Made by a program: the position numbers and the translations under genes. Positions 16,830-25,590 of a stretch of 64,000 nucleotides of DNA are shown here, in pieces. The notes under the pieces are model-generated. The model was not told the origin of the DNA. It ran no database searches and was given only the letters and a program-made list of their open reading frames with translations. The DNA is from Nostoc mirabile CHAB5784 (GTDB lineage: Bacteria; Cyanobacteriota; Cyanobacteriia; Cyanobacteriales; Nostocaceae), in assembly GCF_020829645.1 (NCBI RefSeq), contig NZ_JAIVFS010000006.1, forward strand, positions 62,001 to 126,000, read 5' to 3'. Numbering within the stretch: position 1 is the stretch's first letter; every line of letters begins with the position of its first letter.

Positions 16830-18212
16830 ATGATTAGCCATTCCAACTCAGACTACTTGCCCCCAATTCAAGACAACGAGTTTCTCCCCCCACTTGGTCG
16901 TTGGACTACTTGGGGCGGATTAGTTCTTATCTGTGCTGTGGGGTTAGGCGTTCCACTCGCCTCTGTTACCAAATATAAAGTGACAGTTAAAGGACAGGCT
17001 GTTGTTCGCCCTGCTGGTGAATTGCGGCTGGTGCAAGCTGCTACGGAAGGTCAGGTGACGCGGGTTTTTGTTGCAGAGAATCAAGTTGTCAAAAAAGGGG
17101 ATGTCATCGCCACTATTGACAACTCGAAGCTACAAACTAAAAAGAGCCAACTGCAAAGTAACATTGGGCAAAGTCGGTTACAACTCTTTCAAATTAATGC
17201 CCAGATTAACGCTATTAATAGCCAGATTTTAGCTGAAACTGAGCGCGTCAATCGTGTTATTGCTGGTGCTGAAGCTGAATTAAGCGATCGCAGCCGGAAC
17301 TATCAAGATAAACTTATTACTACCGCTACTGATGTCGAAGAAGCGAATGCAAATGTCAAAGCTGCGGATGCTAGTCTTAAAGCAGCCCAGTCAAAGCGAA
17401 ATCGCTATGAGACTGTAGCTAAAGCCGGAGCCTTGTCTCAAGATCAATTTGAGGAAGCACAACTAGCTGTTCGCCAGCAAGAACAAGCTCTCCAGGCAGC
17501 TAAAGCCAAATTGCAAAATGTCCAAACTGCCCTCAATCCCAGTAATGCACAAGTAGCGATCGCTTATAATCGCATTGCCCAAGAAAAAGCTACGGGTCAA
17601 GCTAGCATTGCTACTTTAGATAAAGAACGCCTTGCTCTAATCCAGCAACGAATTGAAATCCAAAAACAGCTAGAGCGCGACACCCGCGAACTCCAACAAG
17701 TAAATATTGACCTCAGCCAGAGTGTGATTACTGCCACAGCAGACGGGATTATTTCTAAATTAAACCTGCGAAACTCTGGTCAAACAGTGCCTGCTGGAGA
17801 GGAGATTGCCCAAATTGTCCCCACTGATGCTCCCTTGGAGATTAAGGCAGTGGTAGCACTTCAGGATAAAAACAAGTTGAAACAAGGCCAAACGGTACAA
17901 ATGCGGGTTTCTGCTTGTCCTTATCCAGATTATGGTACTCTCAAAGGCAAGGTTAAGACGATTTCCCCGGATGCATTCGCACCTCAAGGGAATGTTGCTA
18001 ATACCACCGCCACAACATCTGCCAGCCAAAAGATGGCAGCCGTTGGTGCGTTCTATGGGGTAACAATTGAGCCAGAAAGCCTTTCTTTAGGTAGGGACAA
18101 ACATCAGTGTGCTATTCAATTAGGAATGGAGGGTACAGTTGATATTATTTCTAGAGAAGAAACTGTGATGCAATTCTTTCTAAGGAAGGCAAGGTTGATT
18201 GCAGATATATAG
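16830..18212 (+). CDS. HlyD-family membrane fusion protein
   Basis: A 460-residue periplasmic adaptor. One membrane helix (about 30-50, WGGLVLICAVGLGVPLASV) is followed by a beta-barrel/lipoyl half (VVRPAGELRLVQAATEGQV), a long alpha-helical hairpin (about 95-300, rich in Gln, Ala and Lys), the second lipoyl half (ITATADGIISKLNL) and a C-terminal beta-barrel. This is the HlyD/type I secretion plan. It should bridge the C39 ABC exporter upstream to an outer-membrane channel. Separated from the exporter gene by 280 bp of nested MITE, so co-transcription is likely but no longer certain. Confidence 0.9.
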   Translation: MISHSNSDYLPPIQDNEFLPPLGRWTTWGGLVLICAVGLGVPLASVTKYKVTVKGQAVVRPAGELRLVQAATEGQVTRVFVAENQVVKKGDVIATIDNSKLQTKKSQLQSNIGQSRLQLFQINAQINAINSQILAETERVNRVIAGAEAELSDRSRNYQDKLITTATDVEEANANVKAADASLKAAQSKRNRYETVAKAGALSQDQFEEAQLAVRQQEQALQAAKAKLQNVQTALNPSNAQVAIAYNRIAQEKATGQASIATLDKERLALIQQRIEIQKQLERDTRELQQVNIDLSQSVITATADGIISKLNLRNSGQTVPAGEEIAQIVPTDAPLEIKAVVALQDKNKLKQGQTVQMRVSACPYPDYGTLKGKVKTISPDAFAPQGNVANTTATTSASQKMAAVGAFYGVTIEPESLSLGRDKHQCAIQLGMEGTVDIISREETVMQFFLRKARLIADI

Positions 18213-18321
18213 CGTGATCGCATTGTAACTATTCGTAATTATTTCTCGCAATCCTACCGTGGATTTTCTATCTATCCTTATAAGAAGGTGTAGTTTACTT
18301 GCTGGTTATTTAAGGGGTGCA

Positions 18322-21300
18322 ATGTCTAGAATGAAGCGATATAGGCAGCATTGGTGCTGGAAATTCGCACTGGGAAGTTGGTTGGTGATGGGTAGTGCGA
18401 TCGGCGAAGCTGTATTGCAGACATTCGCTTTCTCTGTTAATTGCGCTTTTGCCCAGATCATACCTGATAGCACTCTACCCAATAATTCGAGTGTTACAAC
18501 ACAAGACAACATCAGTACTATTGAAGGGGGAACCCAAGCTGGAAGAAACTTGTTCCACAGTTTTCAGGAGTTTTCTGTTCTAACTGGCGGCACTGCTTTC
18601 TTTAATAATGCTACGGATATTCAAAATATCATCAGTCGGGTAACGGGTGGGTCAGCTTCTAATATTGATGGGTTAATTCGTGCTAATGGAACAGCTAACC
18701 TGTTTCTAATTAATCCTAATGGAATTGTATTTGGTGCAAATGCCAGCTTAAATGTTGGTGGTTCCTTTGTGGCGAGTACAGCGAATGCATTGCAATTTGG
18801 AAATATCGGATTTTTTAGCGCTACTGATCAAAATATCCCTTCACCTTTGTTGACTATTAATCCTTCCGCCTTACTATTTAATCAAATCAAAACCGCATCT
18901 ATCGAAAATAACTCAGTTACTCCCTCCGGTTTAAATCCATCTTCTGAGATTACAGCAAGGGGTTTTTTGCGTGTACCAGATGGTAAGAGTTTGCTGTTGG
19001 TAGGCGGTGATATCAATATGGATGGTGGAGGATTGCTTGCTTTTGGTGGGCGAGTCGAGTTAGGTGGGTTAGCAGGTACAGGAACGGTTGGGTTGAATGG
19101 GGATGGTAGTAATCTGAGCTTGAGTTTTCCCAATAGTGTAGAAAGAAGTAATGTTTTCCTGAGAAATGGCGCTGGAGTAGCTGTTACTGCTAACGATGGT
19201 GGTAGTATCGCGATTAATGCCCGGAATTTAGAAATGACAAAAGAAAGTGGACTGTTTGCAGGCATAGCGACTGGACTGGGTTCTGATAATAGTAAAGCGG
19301 GAAATATTCAAGTTAATGCAACTGGAGTAATTAATCTCGACAATGACAGTTTAATTTCTAATCAGGTGGGACGAGAAGCAAACGGACAGGCAGGCGATAT
19401 CAATCTTAGTGCTAATACTTTACAAGTTGAGAGTGGGGCACAGGTGAATGCTGGTACACGTGGTGTAGGTAAGGGGGGAAATTTAAGCGTTGATGCTCAA
19501 CAGGTGCGACTGATTGGTGGTAATTCTCAGTTTGTCACTGGTTTGTCTGCTGACGCACAGCCAAACTCAACAGGGGATGCGGGAGATTTAACAATTAAAA
19601 CTAATATCTTGCTAGTTCGAGATGGGGCACAAGTGAGTGTTGGTACATTTGGTGCAGCTAAGGGAGGAAATTTAAGCGTTGATGCCCAAGAGGTGCAACT
19701 TATTGGTGGTGATTCTCAGTTTGTCACTGGTTTGTCTGCTTCTGCACAGCCAGATTCAACAGGGAATGCGGGAGATTTGACTATTAGAACTAATACCTTA
19801 CTAATCCGAGATGGGGCAGAAGTAAGTGCTGATACACTTGGTACAGGTAAGGGGGGAAATTTAACAATTAAAACTAATACTTTGCTAGTGCGAAATGGGG
19901 CACAAGTGCGTGCTATTACATTGGGTGCGGGTAAGGGGGGAAATTTAAGCGTTGATGCCCAAGAAGTGCAACTAATTCGTGGTGATTCTCAGTTTGTCAC
20001 TGGTTTGTTTACTTCTGCACTGCCAAACTCAACAGGGGATGCAGGAGATTTGACTGTTAAAACTAATACGTTGCTAGTACAAGAGAGGACACAAGTAACA
20101 AGTGATACATTTGGTACGGGTAAGGGAGGAAATTTAAGCGTTGATGCCCAAGAAGTGCAACTAATTGGTGGTAATTCTGAGTTTCTCACTGGTTTGTCTG
20201 CAACTGCACAGCCAAACTCAACAGGGAATGCTGGAGATTTGACTATTAAAACTAATACGTTGCTGGTACGAGATGGGGCACAAGTGAATGCTGGAAGTTT
20301 CAGTGAGGGTAACGGGGGAAATTTGACTGTGGCTGCCTCCCAAGCTATAAGTCTAATTGGAAGAAGAAGCCGCTTGTCTGCTCAAACTCAAGGTAGTGGA
20401 GCATCTGGCAATTTGCAAATTTCTACTAAGCGTTTAACTGTCCAGGATGGAGCACAAATATCAGCTTCTTCTTTCGCTCAGGGACAGGGAGGGAGTTTGT
20501 TTGTAAACGCCTCCGAATCTGTAGAACTGATTGGAAAATCACCAGATAGTAGTCAGGTTGCCAGTGGTTTATTTGCTCAGGCTCAAGGTGCTGGAGCAGC
20601 AGGCAACTTGGCGATTACTACTGGAAAGTTGATTGTTCGGGATGGAGCACGTATATCAACTACTACTTATGCTCAGGGGCAGGGGGGGAGTTTGTCTGTG
20701 AACGCCTCCGACTCCGTAGAAGTAATTAGAGGAAGTGGTTTGTCTACTCAAGCTCAAGGTAATGGAGTAGCTGGGAACTTGACGATTGCTACAGGCAAGT
20801 TGATTGTCCGGGATGAAGCGCAGGTATTAACTACTACTTATGGTCAGGGGCAGGGGGGAATTTTGTCTGTGAACGCCTCCGACTCCGTAGAAGTAATTGG
20901 AAGAGATAGCGGCTTGTTCGCTGACACTCAAGGTGATGGAACAGCCGGAAATTTGACAATCACTACGGGTAAGTTGATTGTCCAGGATGAGGCACAGGTA
21001 TTTACTGGTACTACTGGTAAGGGACAGGGGGGTAATTTGATAGTGAATGCCTTGGAGTCTGTGGAAATTAACTCTTACTCTTCAGCTGATTCTTCAAGGT
21101 TTAGCGGCTTGTTTACTCTAACACAAGGTGCTGGAGCAGCTGGGGACTTGACGATTACTACTGATCAGTTAACTGTAAAGAATAAGTCTCAAGTAGCTGT
21201 ATCCAGTGAAGGAACCGGGAAAGCAGGCAATTTAGACGTTACAGCTTCCTCGATCCTTCTTGACGGCAACCAAGCAGCGTTAAACGCTCAGACTGCTTCC

Positions 21301-22020
21301 GGTAATGGTGGTAATATTACGCTCCGAGACCTGGACTTATTGCTGTTGCGTCGTGGCGCTCAAATTTCCACCACCGCAGGCACAGCAGAAGCTGGTGGTA
21401 ATGGTGGCAACATCACCATCAATGCCCCGTCGGGCTTCATTGTTGCCGTCCCAAACGAAGATAGCGACATCACTGCTAATGCCTACACAGGCAACGGTGG
21501 CAGAGTAAATATTCAAGCCTTTGGTATCTATGGCATTCAACCCCGCCAGTTCCTAACTTCTCTTTCGGATATCACTGCTAGTTCCCAGTTTGGAATTAAC
21601 GGCACTGTAGAACTCAACACACCCGACATTGACCCTAACAGTGGCTTAGTCAATTTGCCAACCGTACCAGTTGATACTCAAGTAGCACAGGGCTGTACCG
21701 CAGGTAGCGCTGTAGCTAAGAGTAGTTTTACAATCACCGGACGCGGCGGCTTACCACCAAATCCGGGTGAAGCCCTCAGCGCTGACGCAGTGCAGGTAGA
21801 TTTGGTGGCTCTCAACCCAGAAGTAGGTAAATCCTCTACTCCAGCAGTTTCCACAAATCCCATTAACCCAACACCAACTCGCATAGTAGAAGCTACTGGT
21901 TGGGTAATTGCTGCTAATGGCGATATAATTCTCACTAGCTCTATACCCACCGTTACGCCTCATTCTTCCTGGCAGAGGGCAGCCGATTGCCGTGTGTTTA
22001 ATAAACACCAGGGAGGTTGA
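18322..22020 (+). CDS. FHA-domain secreted beta-helix protein 1
   Basis: A 1232-residue exported protein. The start at 18322 is chosen because aggggtgcaATGTC is conserved before all three paralogues; an ATG at 18259 gives 21 extra residues. A signal peptide ends near NCAFA. The filamentous haemagglutinin N-terminal secretion domain follows (about 25-150, with GRNLFHSFQEFS, NLFLINPNGIVFG, NVGGSFVAST). The middle is a beta-helix of 63-residue units (GKGGNLSVDAQEVQLIGG type), one unit shortened. The C-terminus NLPTVPVDTQVAQ then SSFTITGRGGLPPNPGEA is shared by all three. Such proteins normally need a TpsB/FhaC pore, absent here. Likely on the cell surface or released. Confidence 0.88.
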   Translation: MSRMKRYRQHWCWKFALGSWLVMGSAIGEAVLQTFAFSVNCAFAQIIPDSTLPNNSSVTTQDNISTIEGGTQAGRNLFHSFQEFSVLTGGTAFFNNATDIQNIISRVTGGSASNIDGLIRANGTANLFLINPNGIVFGANASLNVGGSFVASTANALQFGNIGFFSATDQNIPSPLLTINPSALLFNQIKTASIENNSVTPSGLNPSSEITARGFLRVPDGKSLLLVGGDINMDGGGLLAFGGRVELGGLAGTGTVGLNGDGSNLSLSFPNSVERSNVFLRNGAGVAVTANDGGSIAINARNLEMTKESGLFAGIATGLGSDNSKAGNIQVNATGVINLDNDSLISNQVGREANGQAGDINLSANTLQVESGAQVNAGTRGVGKGGNLSVDAQQVRLIGGNSQFVTGLSADAQPNSTGDAGDLTIKTNILLVRDGAQVSVGTFGAAKGGNLSVDAQEVQLIGGDSQFVTGLSASAQPDSTGNAGDLTIRTNTLLIRDGAEVSADTLGTGKGGNLTIKTNTLLVRNGAQVRAITLGAGKGGNLSVDAQEVQLIRGDSQFVTGLFTSALPNSTGDAGDLTVKTNTLLVQERTQVTSDTFGTGKGGNLSVDAQEVQLIGGNSEFLTGLSATAQPNSTGNAGDLTIKTNTLLVRDGAQVNAGSFSEGNGGNLTVAASQAISLIGRRSRLSAQTQGSGASGNLQISTKRLTVQDGAQISASSFAQGQGGSLFVNASESVELIGKSPDSSQVASGLFAQAQGAGAAGNLAITTGKLIVRDGARISTTTYAQGQGGSLSVNASDSVEVIRGSGLSTQAQGNGVAGNLTIATGKLIVRDEAQVLTTTYGQGQGGILSVNASDSVEVIGRDSGLFADTQGDGTAGNLTITTGKLIVQDEAQVFTGTTGKGQGGNLIVNALESVEINSYSSADSSRFSGLFTLTQGAGAAGDLTITTDQLTVKNKSQVAVSSEGTGKAGNLDVTASSILLDGNQAALNAQTASGNGGNITLRDLDLLLLRRGAQISTTAGTAEAGGNGGNITINAPSGFIVAVPNEDSDITANAYTGNGGRVNIQAFGIYGIQPRQFLTSLSDITASSQFGINGTVELNTPDIDPNSGLVNLPTVPVDTQVAQGCTAGSAVAKSSFTITGRGGLPPNPGEALSADAVQVDLVALNPEVGKSSTPAVSTNPINPTPTRIVEATGWVIAANGDIILTSSIPTVTPHSSWQRAADCRVFNKHQGG

Positions 22021-22074
22021 GCAACTTACACTGTCTATTTTTAGTAAAAACGCGGTGCAAGTGGGAGCAAAAAC

Positions 22075-24783
22075 ATGACAATAAAAAAATTTAGATTACG
22101 GATAATCAAACGCTTTTTAATAGGACTTACGCACAAGAGATCCCCCAACCCCCTTAAAAAGTGGGCTTTTAGCGTTCCCCCCTTTTTAAGGGGGGTTAGG
22201 GGGGATCTAGGTTTCAGGTTTTCAGTGCGTAAGTCCTGTTTAAGTGTACTGCTGCTTTTGGCTATGTTCTTAGGCGCTCTTTTATTGCCCCCTACTTTCG
22301 CACATGTAACTGCGGAAAACTCCATTGTTCAAAAGTTGTCCTATGCCCAGAGTTTGCTGGAACAGGGCAGTAAATTTTATGAAGCCGAACGGTTTGCTGA
22401 AGCTGCTACTTCTTGGCAACAGGCTATCTCTGCATTCAAAGCTAATGGGGATGAACAAAGACTTACGATCGCACTGGGTAATCTCTCATTAGCCTATCAG
22501 CAATTGGGACAGTGGTCAGAGGCAGAAAGTGCGATCGCTCAAAGTCTCAACTTATTACAAACTTCTCAAAATATAGATAGCAAAGACTCCTCGCAAATTC
22601 TCGCCCAAGTCCTAGATATCAAAGGTCGCCTGCAATTGGCTCAAAGCAAAGCTGAAGATGCCCTGGATACTTGGCGAGTATCACTTGACATTTATACCAA
22701 AATCGGCAATGAAAGGGCGGTTCTTCAAAATCGGATTAACCAAGCGCAAGCTTTGCAAGCTTTAGGATTTTATCGACAAGCCGAGAAGACATTAAGAGAA
22801 AGTACCCAGATTCTCCAAAGTCAACCCAACTCACCTGTTAAAGTTGCAGCCCTGCATAGTCTCGGCAATGTCATGCAAGTCACAGGTGATTTAGAAACAT
22901 CTCGGCAGATATTGCAGCAAAGTTTAGAAGTAGCTTCATCATTGCCAGATCAGGAAGCGATCGCTGATATTCTCCTCAGTTTGGGTAATACAGCCCGTGT
23001 TCAGCAAGACACGCAAACAGCGATAAAATTTTATCAACAAACTATCAAAACTGCAACCTCACCCATTACACGCATCCAAGCTCAAGCCAATCAACTAAGA
23101 CTACTGCTGAAAACTGAGCAATTGTCAGCTTTCCAAACATTGTCCTCTCAAATTAAAACTCAGCTTAACGACTTACCCGTTAGTCGGACAGCAATTTCTG
23201 CCCGCATTAACTTTGCCCAAAGTCTAATGCAATTCCGAAAAAAAACCGCCGCAGACACTCCCTCATGGTTGGACATTGCCCAATTACTAGCAACTGCGAT
23301 TGAGCAAGCAAAAAATTTGCAAGATAAACGCACACAATCCTATGCTATTGGTGTTTTAGGTCAAGTGTACGAACAAACTCAACAGTTGTCTGATGCCCAA
23401 AACCTCACCCAACAAGCCTTGCTCATCGCTCAAGCTATCGATGCTAAAGACATTGGCTATCAATGGCAATGGCAACTGGGACGTTTGCTTAAAGCTAAGG
23501 GAGATACAAAAGGAGCAGTAGCAGCTTACACAGAAGCAGTTAATAACCTCCAAGCCCTCCGCAGTGATTTAGTTGCTGTCAATTCTGCGGTGAAATTTTC
23601 CTTTCGAGAGGAAGTTGAACCAGTTTATCGACAGTTGGTTGATTTACTTTTGCAATCTCAGGGTAATCAAGTTAGCTCAGAAAATCTCGAAAAAGCCAGC
23701 AATACAATCGAATTACTGCAAATAGCAGAACTAGAAAACTTCTTTCGCAACAACTGTTTGAATGCTCAAATCCGTAATCCAAAAAAAGATCCAACGGCAG
23801 CAATTATTTATCCATTTATTTTGCCAGACCGACTAGAGGTGATGATTGAGTTGCCTCAACAGCGTTGGTTGCACTACACTACCCCTGTAGTTGAAAAAGA
23901 ATTGGAAACTACTTTAGCGCAACTACAGGAAAATTTACCCAAACCACACACGCTGCGACAGGTTCAGTCTTTATCCCAGAAGGTTTACAAATGGCTGATT
24001 CAACCTGCTGAAGCTGCCTTAGCTGAAAGTCAGACTCCTACTTTGGTGTTTGTGCTGGATGGTTGGTTGCGAAATATTCCGATGGCAGCTCTCTACGATG
24101 GCAAACAGTATCTAGTTGAGAAGTTTAACATTGCACTTACTCCCAGTCTGCAACTGATTGAACCCAAAACATCACAGAAGGAATTCAAGGCAATAGCCGC
24201 AGGATTGAGTGAAGCAAGTTCGGGATTTTCTGCACTACCCAACGTCAAACTTGAATTAGAACAAATCCGCTCTCAAGTCCCTAGCAGCATCCTTCTGAAT
24301 CAAGAATTTACCAGCAAAGCTTTGGAAAACCGGATTAATTCTTTATCTTTCCCTATCGTTCATCTTGCAACTCATGGTAAGTTTAGCTCCAAGGCTGAGG
24401 AGACATTTATTGTCGCTTGGGATGAGCGTATTTATGTCAAAAAGTTAAATGAGTTAGTGCGAACGCTAGAGCAAAATAGACCCGAAGCGATTGAATTGCT
24501 CATTCTTAGTGCCTGTCAAACAGCTGCCGGGGACGAACAAGCTGCACTAGGAATTGCTGGTGTCGCTTTTCAGGCAGGAGCACGCAGTACGATCGCTTCT
24601 TTGTGGAACTTGGATGATGAGTCTACTGCTGTGTTGATGAGTCAATTTTACCAAGAATTAGGCAACAAAAACCTAACTAAAGCTGAAGTACTCCGTCACG
24701 CCCAGCTAGCTCTTTTGCAAAATCCCAAATACAAACGTCCCAGGTTTTGGGCCCCCTATGTTCTTTTGGGTAATTGGCTTTGA
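22075..24783 (+). CDS. TPR-CHAT protein, exported
   Basis: A 902-residue protein with about ten TPR-like helix pairs (residues about 80-500) and a C-terminal CHAT domain. CHAT is a caspase-like cysteine protease fold; the dyad is present as His767 (HLATHGKF) and Cys814 (LSACQTAAGDE). The hydrophobic segment CLSVLLLLAMFLGALLL makes an N-terminal signal or anchor, so it should act at or outside the membrane. A 114-bp MITE inserted in frame adds 38 residues before the hydrophobic part; a GTG at 22225 inside the element would give a compact signal peptide. It follows FHA gene 1 by 54 bp, probably in one operon. Confidence 0.88.
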   Translation: MTIKKFRLRIIKRFLIGLTHKRSPNPLKKWAFSVPPFLRGVRGDLGFRFSVRKSCLSVLLLLAMFLGALLLPPTFAHVTAENSIVQKLSYAQSLLEQGSKFYEAERFAEAATSWQQAISAFKANGDEQRLTIALGNLSLAYQQLGQWSEAESAIAQSLNLLQTSQNIDSKDSSQILAQVLDIKGRLQLAQSKAEDALDTWRVSLDIYTKIGNERAVLQNRINQAQALQALGFYRQAEKTLRESTQILQSQPNSPVKVAALHSLGNVMQVTGDLETSRQILQQSLEVASSLPDQEAIADILLSLGNTARVQQDTQTAIKFYQQTIKTATSPITRIQAQANQLRLLLKTEQLSAFQTLSSQIKTQLNDLPVSRTAISARINFAQSLMQFRKKTAADTPSWLDIAQLLATAIEQAKNLQDKRTQSYAIGVLGQVYEQTQQLSDAQNLTQQALLIAQAIDAKDIGYQWQWQLGRLLKAKGDTKGAVAAYTEAVNNLQALRSDLVAVNSAVKFSFREEVEPVYRQLVDLLLQSQGNQVSSENLEKASNTIELLQIAELENFFRNNCLNAQIRNPKKDPTAAIIYPFILPDRLEVMIELPQQRWLHYTTPVVEKELETTLAQLQENLPKPHTLRQVQSLSQKVYKWLIQPAEAALAESQTPTLVFVLDGWLRNIPMAALYDGKQYLVEKFNIALTPSLQLIEPKTSQKEFKAIAAGLSEASSGFSALPNVKLELEQIRSQVPSSILLNQEFTSKALENRINSLSFPIVHLATHGKFSSKAEETFIVAWDERIYVKKLNELVRTLEQNRPEAIELLILSACQTAAGDEQAALGIAGVAFQAGARSTIASLWNLDDESTAVLMSQFYQELGNKNLTKAEVLRHAQLALLQNPKYKRPRFWAPYVLLGNWL
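22123..22236. mobile_element. In-frame MITE with GGACTTACGCAC ends
   Basis: The element is bounded by GGACTTACGCAC and its exact reverse complement GTGCGTAAGTCC. The inner part is a cccccttaaaaag / cctttttaaggggg palindrome. Its length is 114 bp, 38 codons, with no stop in the gene's frame. A copy with the same ends lies at 42783-42916. Confidence 0.8.
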
Positions 24784-24850
24784 GCCATCACCACTTCAAG
24801 CGGTGGGATTCAGGCTTGGAGTTGGAGTTAACTTTTTGCCCATTTACTTA

Positions 24851-25170
24851 TAGCGGTTCTCGTTTACGTGAGGTACACCCGTAGGGGCACGGCACTGCCC
24901 ATACGTGTCAACTTAACGTAAAAGCCATGTCCCGCAAGGAACTTCAGTTCCTTGCTAATAGCGAAAGTCATCTCTTGATGACTAAATAATCCGAAAAATC
25001 TTTAGTCTACTTTAGTAGACTTTAGCTATTAGCCTAGAACTTTAGTTCGAGGCGGGCGAGTCAGCTAACAGTTAAGCTATTTCTAGCTTAAGTTGACACC
25101 AATGGGCACTGCCGTGCCCCTACACCTCGTGATGTAATGTTGTACCGCATCTGAATGGGAACGGCTATAT
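24851..25170. repeat. Large nested palindromic element before FHA gene 2
   Basis: The arms at 24881-24916 and 25088-25123 are inverted copies (21 of 22 bases in the outer block GTAGGGGCACGGCA.TGCCCAT, plus a perfect gtgtcaacttaa). The interior holds several small hairpins (aaggaacttcagttcctt, tagtctactttagtagacta-like). Outer ends resemble TATAGC.GTTC. No gene in the 385 bp between the TPR-CHAT gene and the 21-bp array. Confidence 0.65.
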
Positions 25171-25174
25171 GCAG

Positions 25175-25426
25175 ATGCCATTGCATCAACTTACAACGCC
25201 ATTGCATCGACTGACAATGCGATTGTATCGACTAACAATGCGATTGTATCAACTGACAATGCGATTGTATCAACTGACAATGCCATTGCATCAACTGACA
25301 ATGCCATTGCATCAACTGACAATGCCATTGCATCAACTGACAATGCCATTGCATCAACTTACAATGCGATTGTATCGACTTACAATGCCATTGTATTGGC
25401 TGACAATGCGATCGCATCGACTGATG
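25175..25426. repeat. 21-bp tandem repeat array A (12 units)
   Basis: Twelve units of consensus ATGCSATTGYATCRRCTKACA. Because 21 is a multiple of three and the unit lacks stops in several frames, open frames appear on both strands; they are not supported as genes. Confidence 0.85.
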
Positions 25427-25590
25427 AATTATGGTGTATAAATTTATGTAAAGAAATTAGCAAGTTTTGCGTAAAACTAACGCGATCGCAACAGAGAATT
25501 ATCTAGGGGTGACTGCAACCACCGTAAACCCACATTAGTAGTGTGACATAACCAAAAGTTTAGGAATTACTGTTTGCTTAGAGGGGTACA
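25423..25590 (+). promoter_or_regulatory. Conserved upstream region of FHA gene 2
   Basis: These 168 bp are nearly identical to 31393-31560 before FHA gene 3, including tataaatttatgtaaagaaa, ctaacgcgatcgcaac and gtgtgacataaccaaaag blocks. It should carry the shared promoter and the ribosome binding site gagggg. Confidence 0.7.

Noticed and set aside
25175..25426. Possible CRISPR array
   Set aside because: Units are directly joined with no unique spacers, the period is 21 bp and no cas gene is near.
25169..25441. Open frames through the 21-bp array, for example the heptapeptide MPLHQLT repeated
   Set aside because: The frame is open only because the unit is a multiple of three; equally long frames exist on the other strand and no start signal is present.
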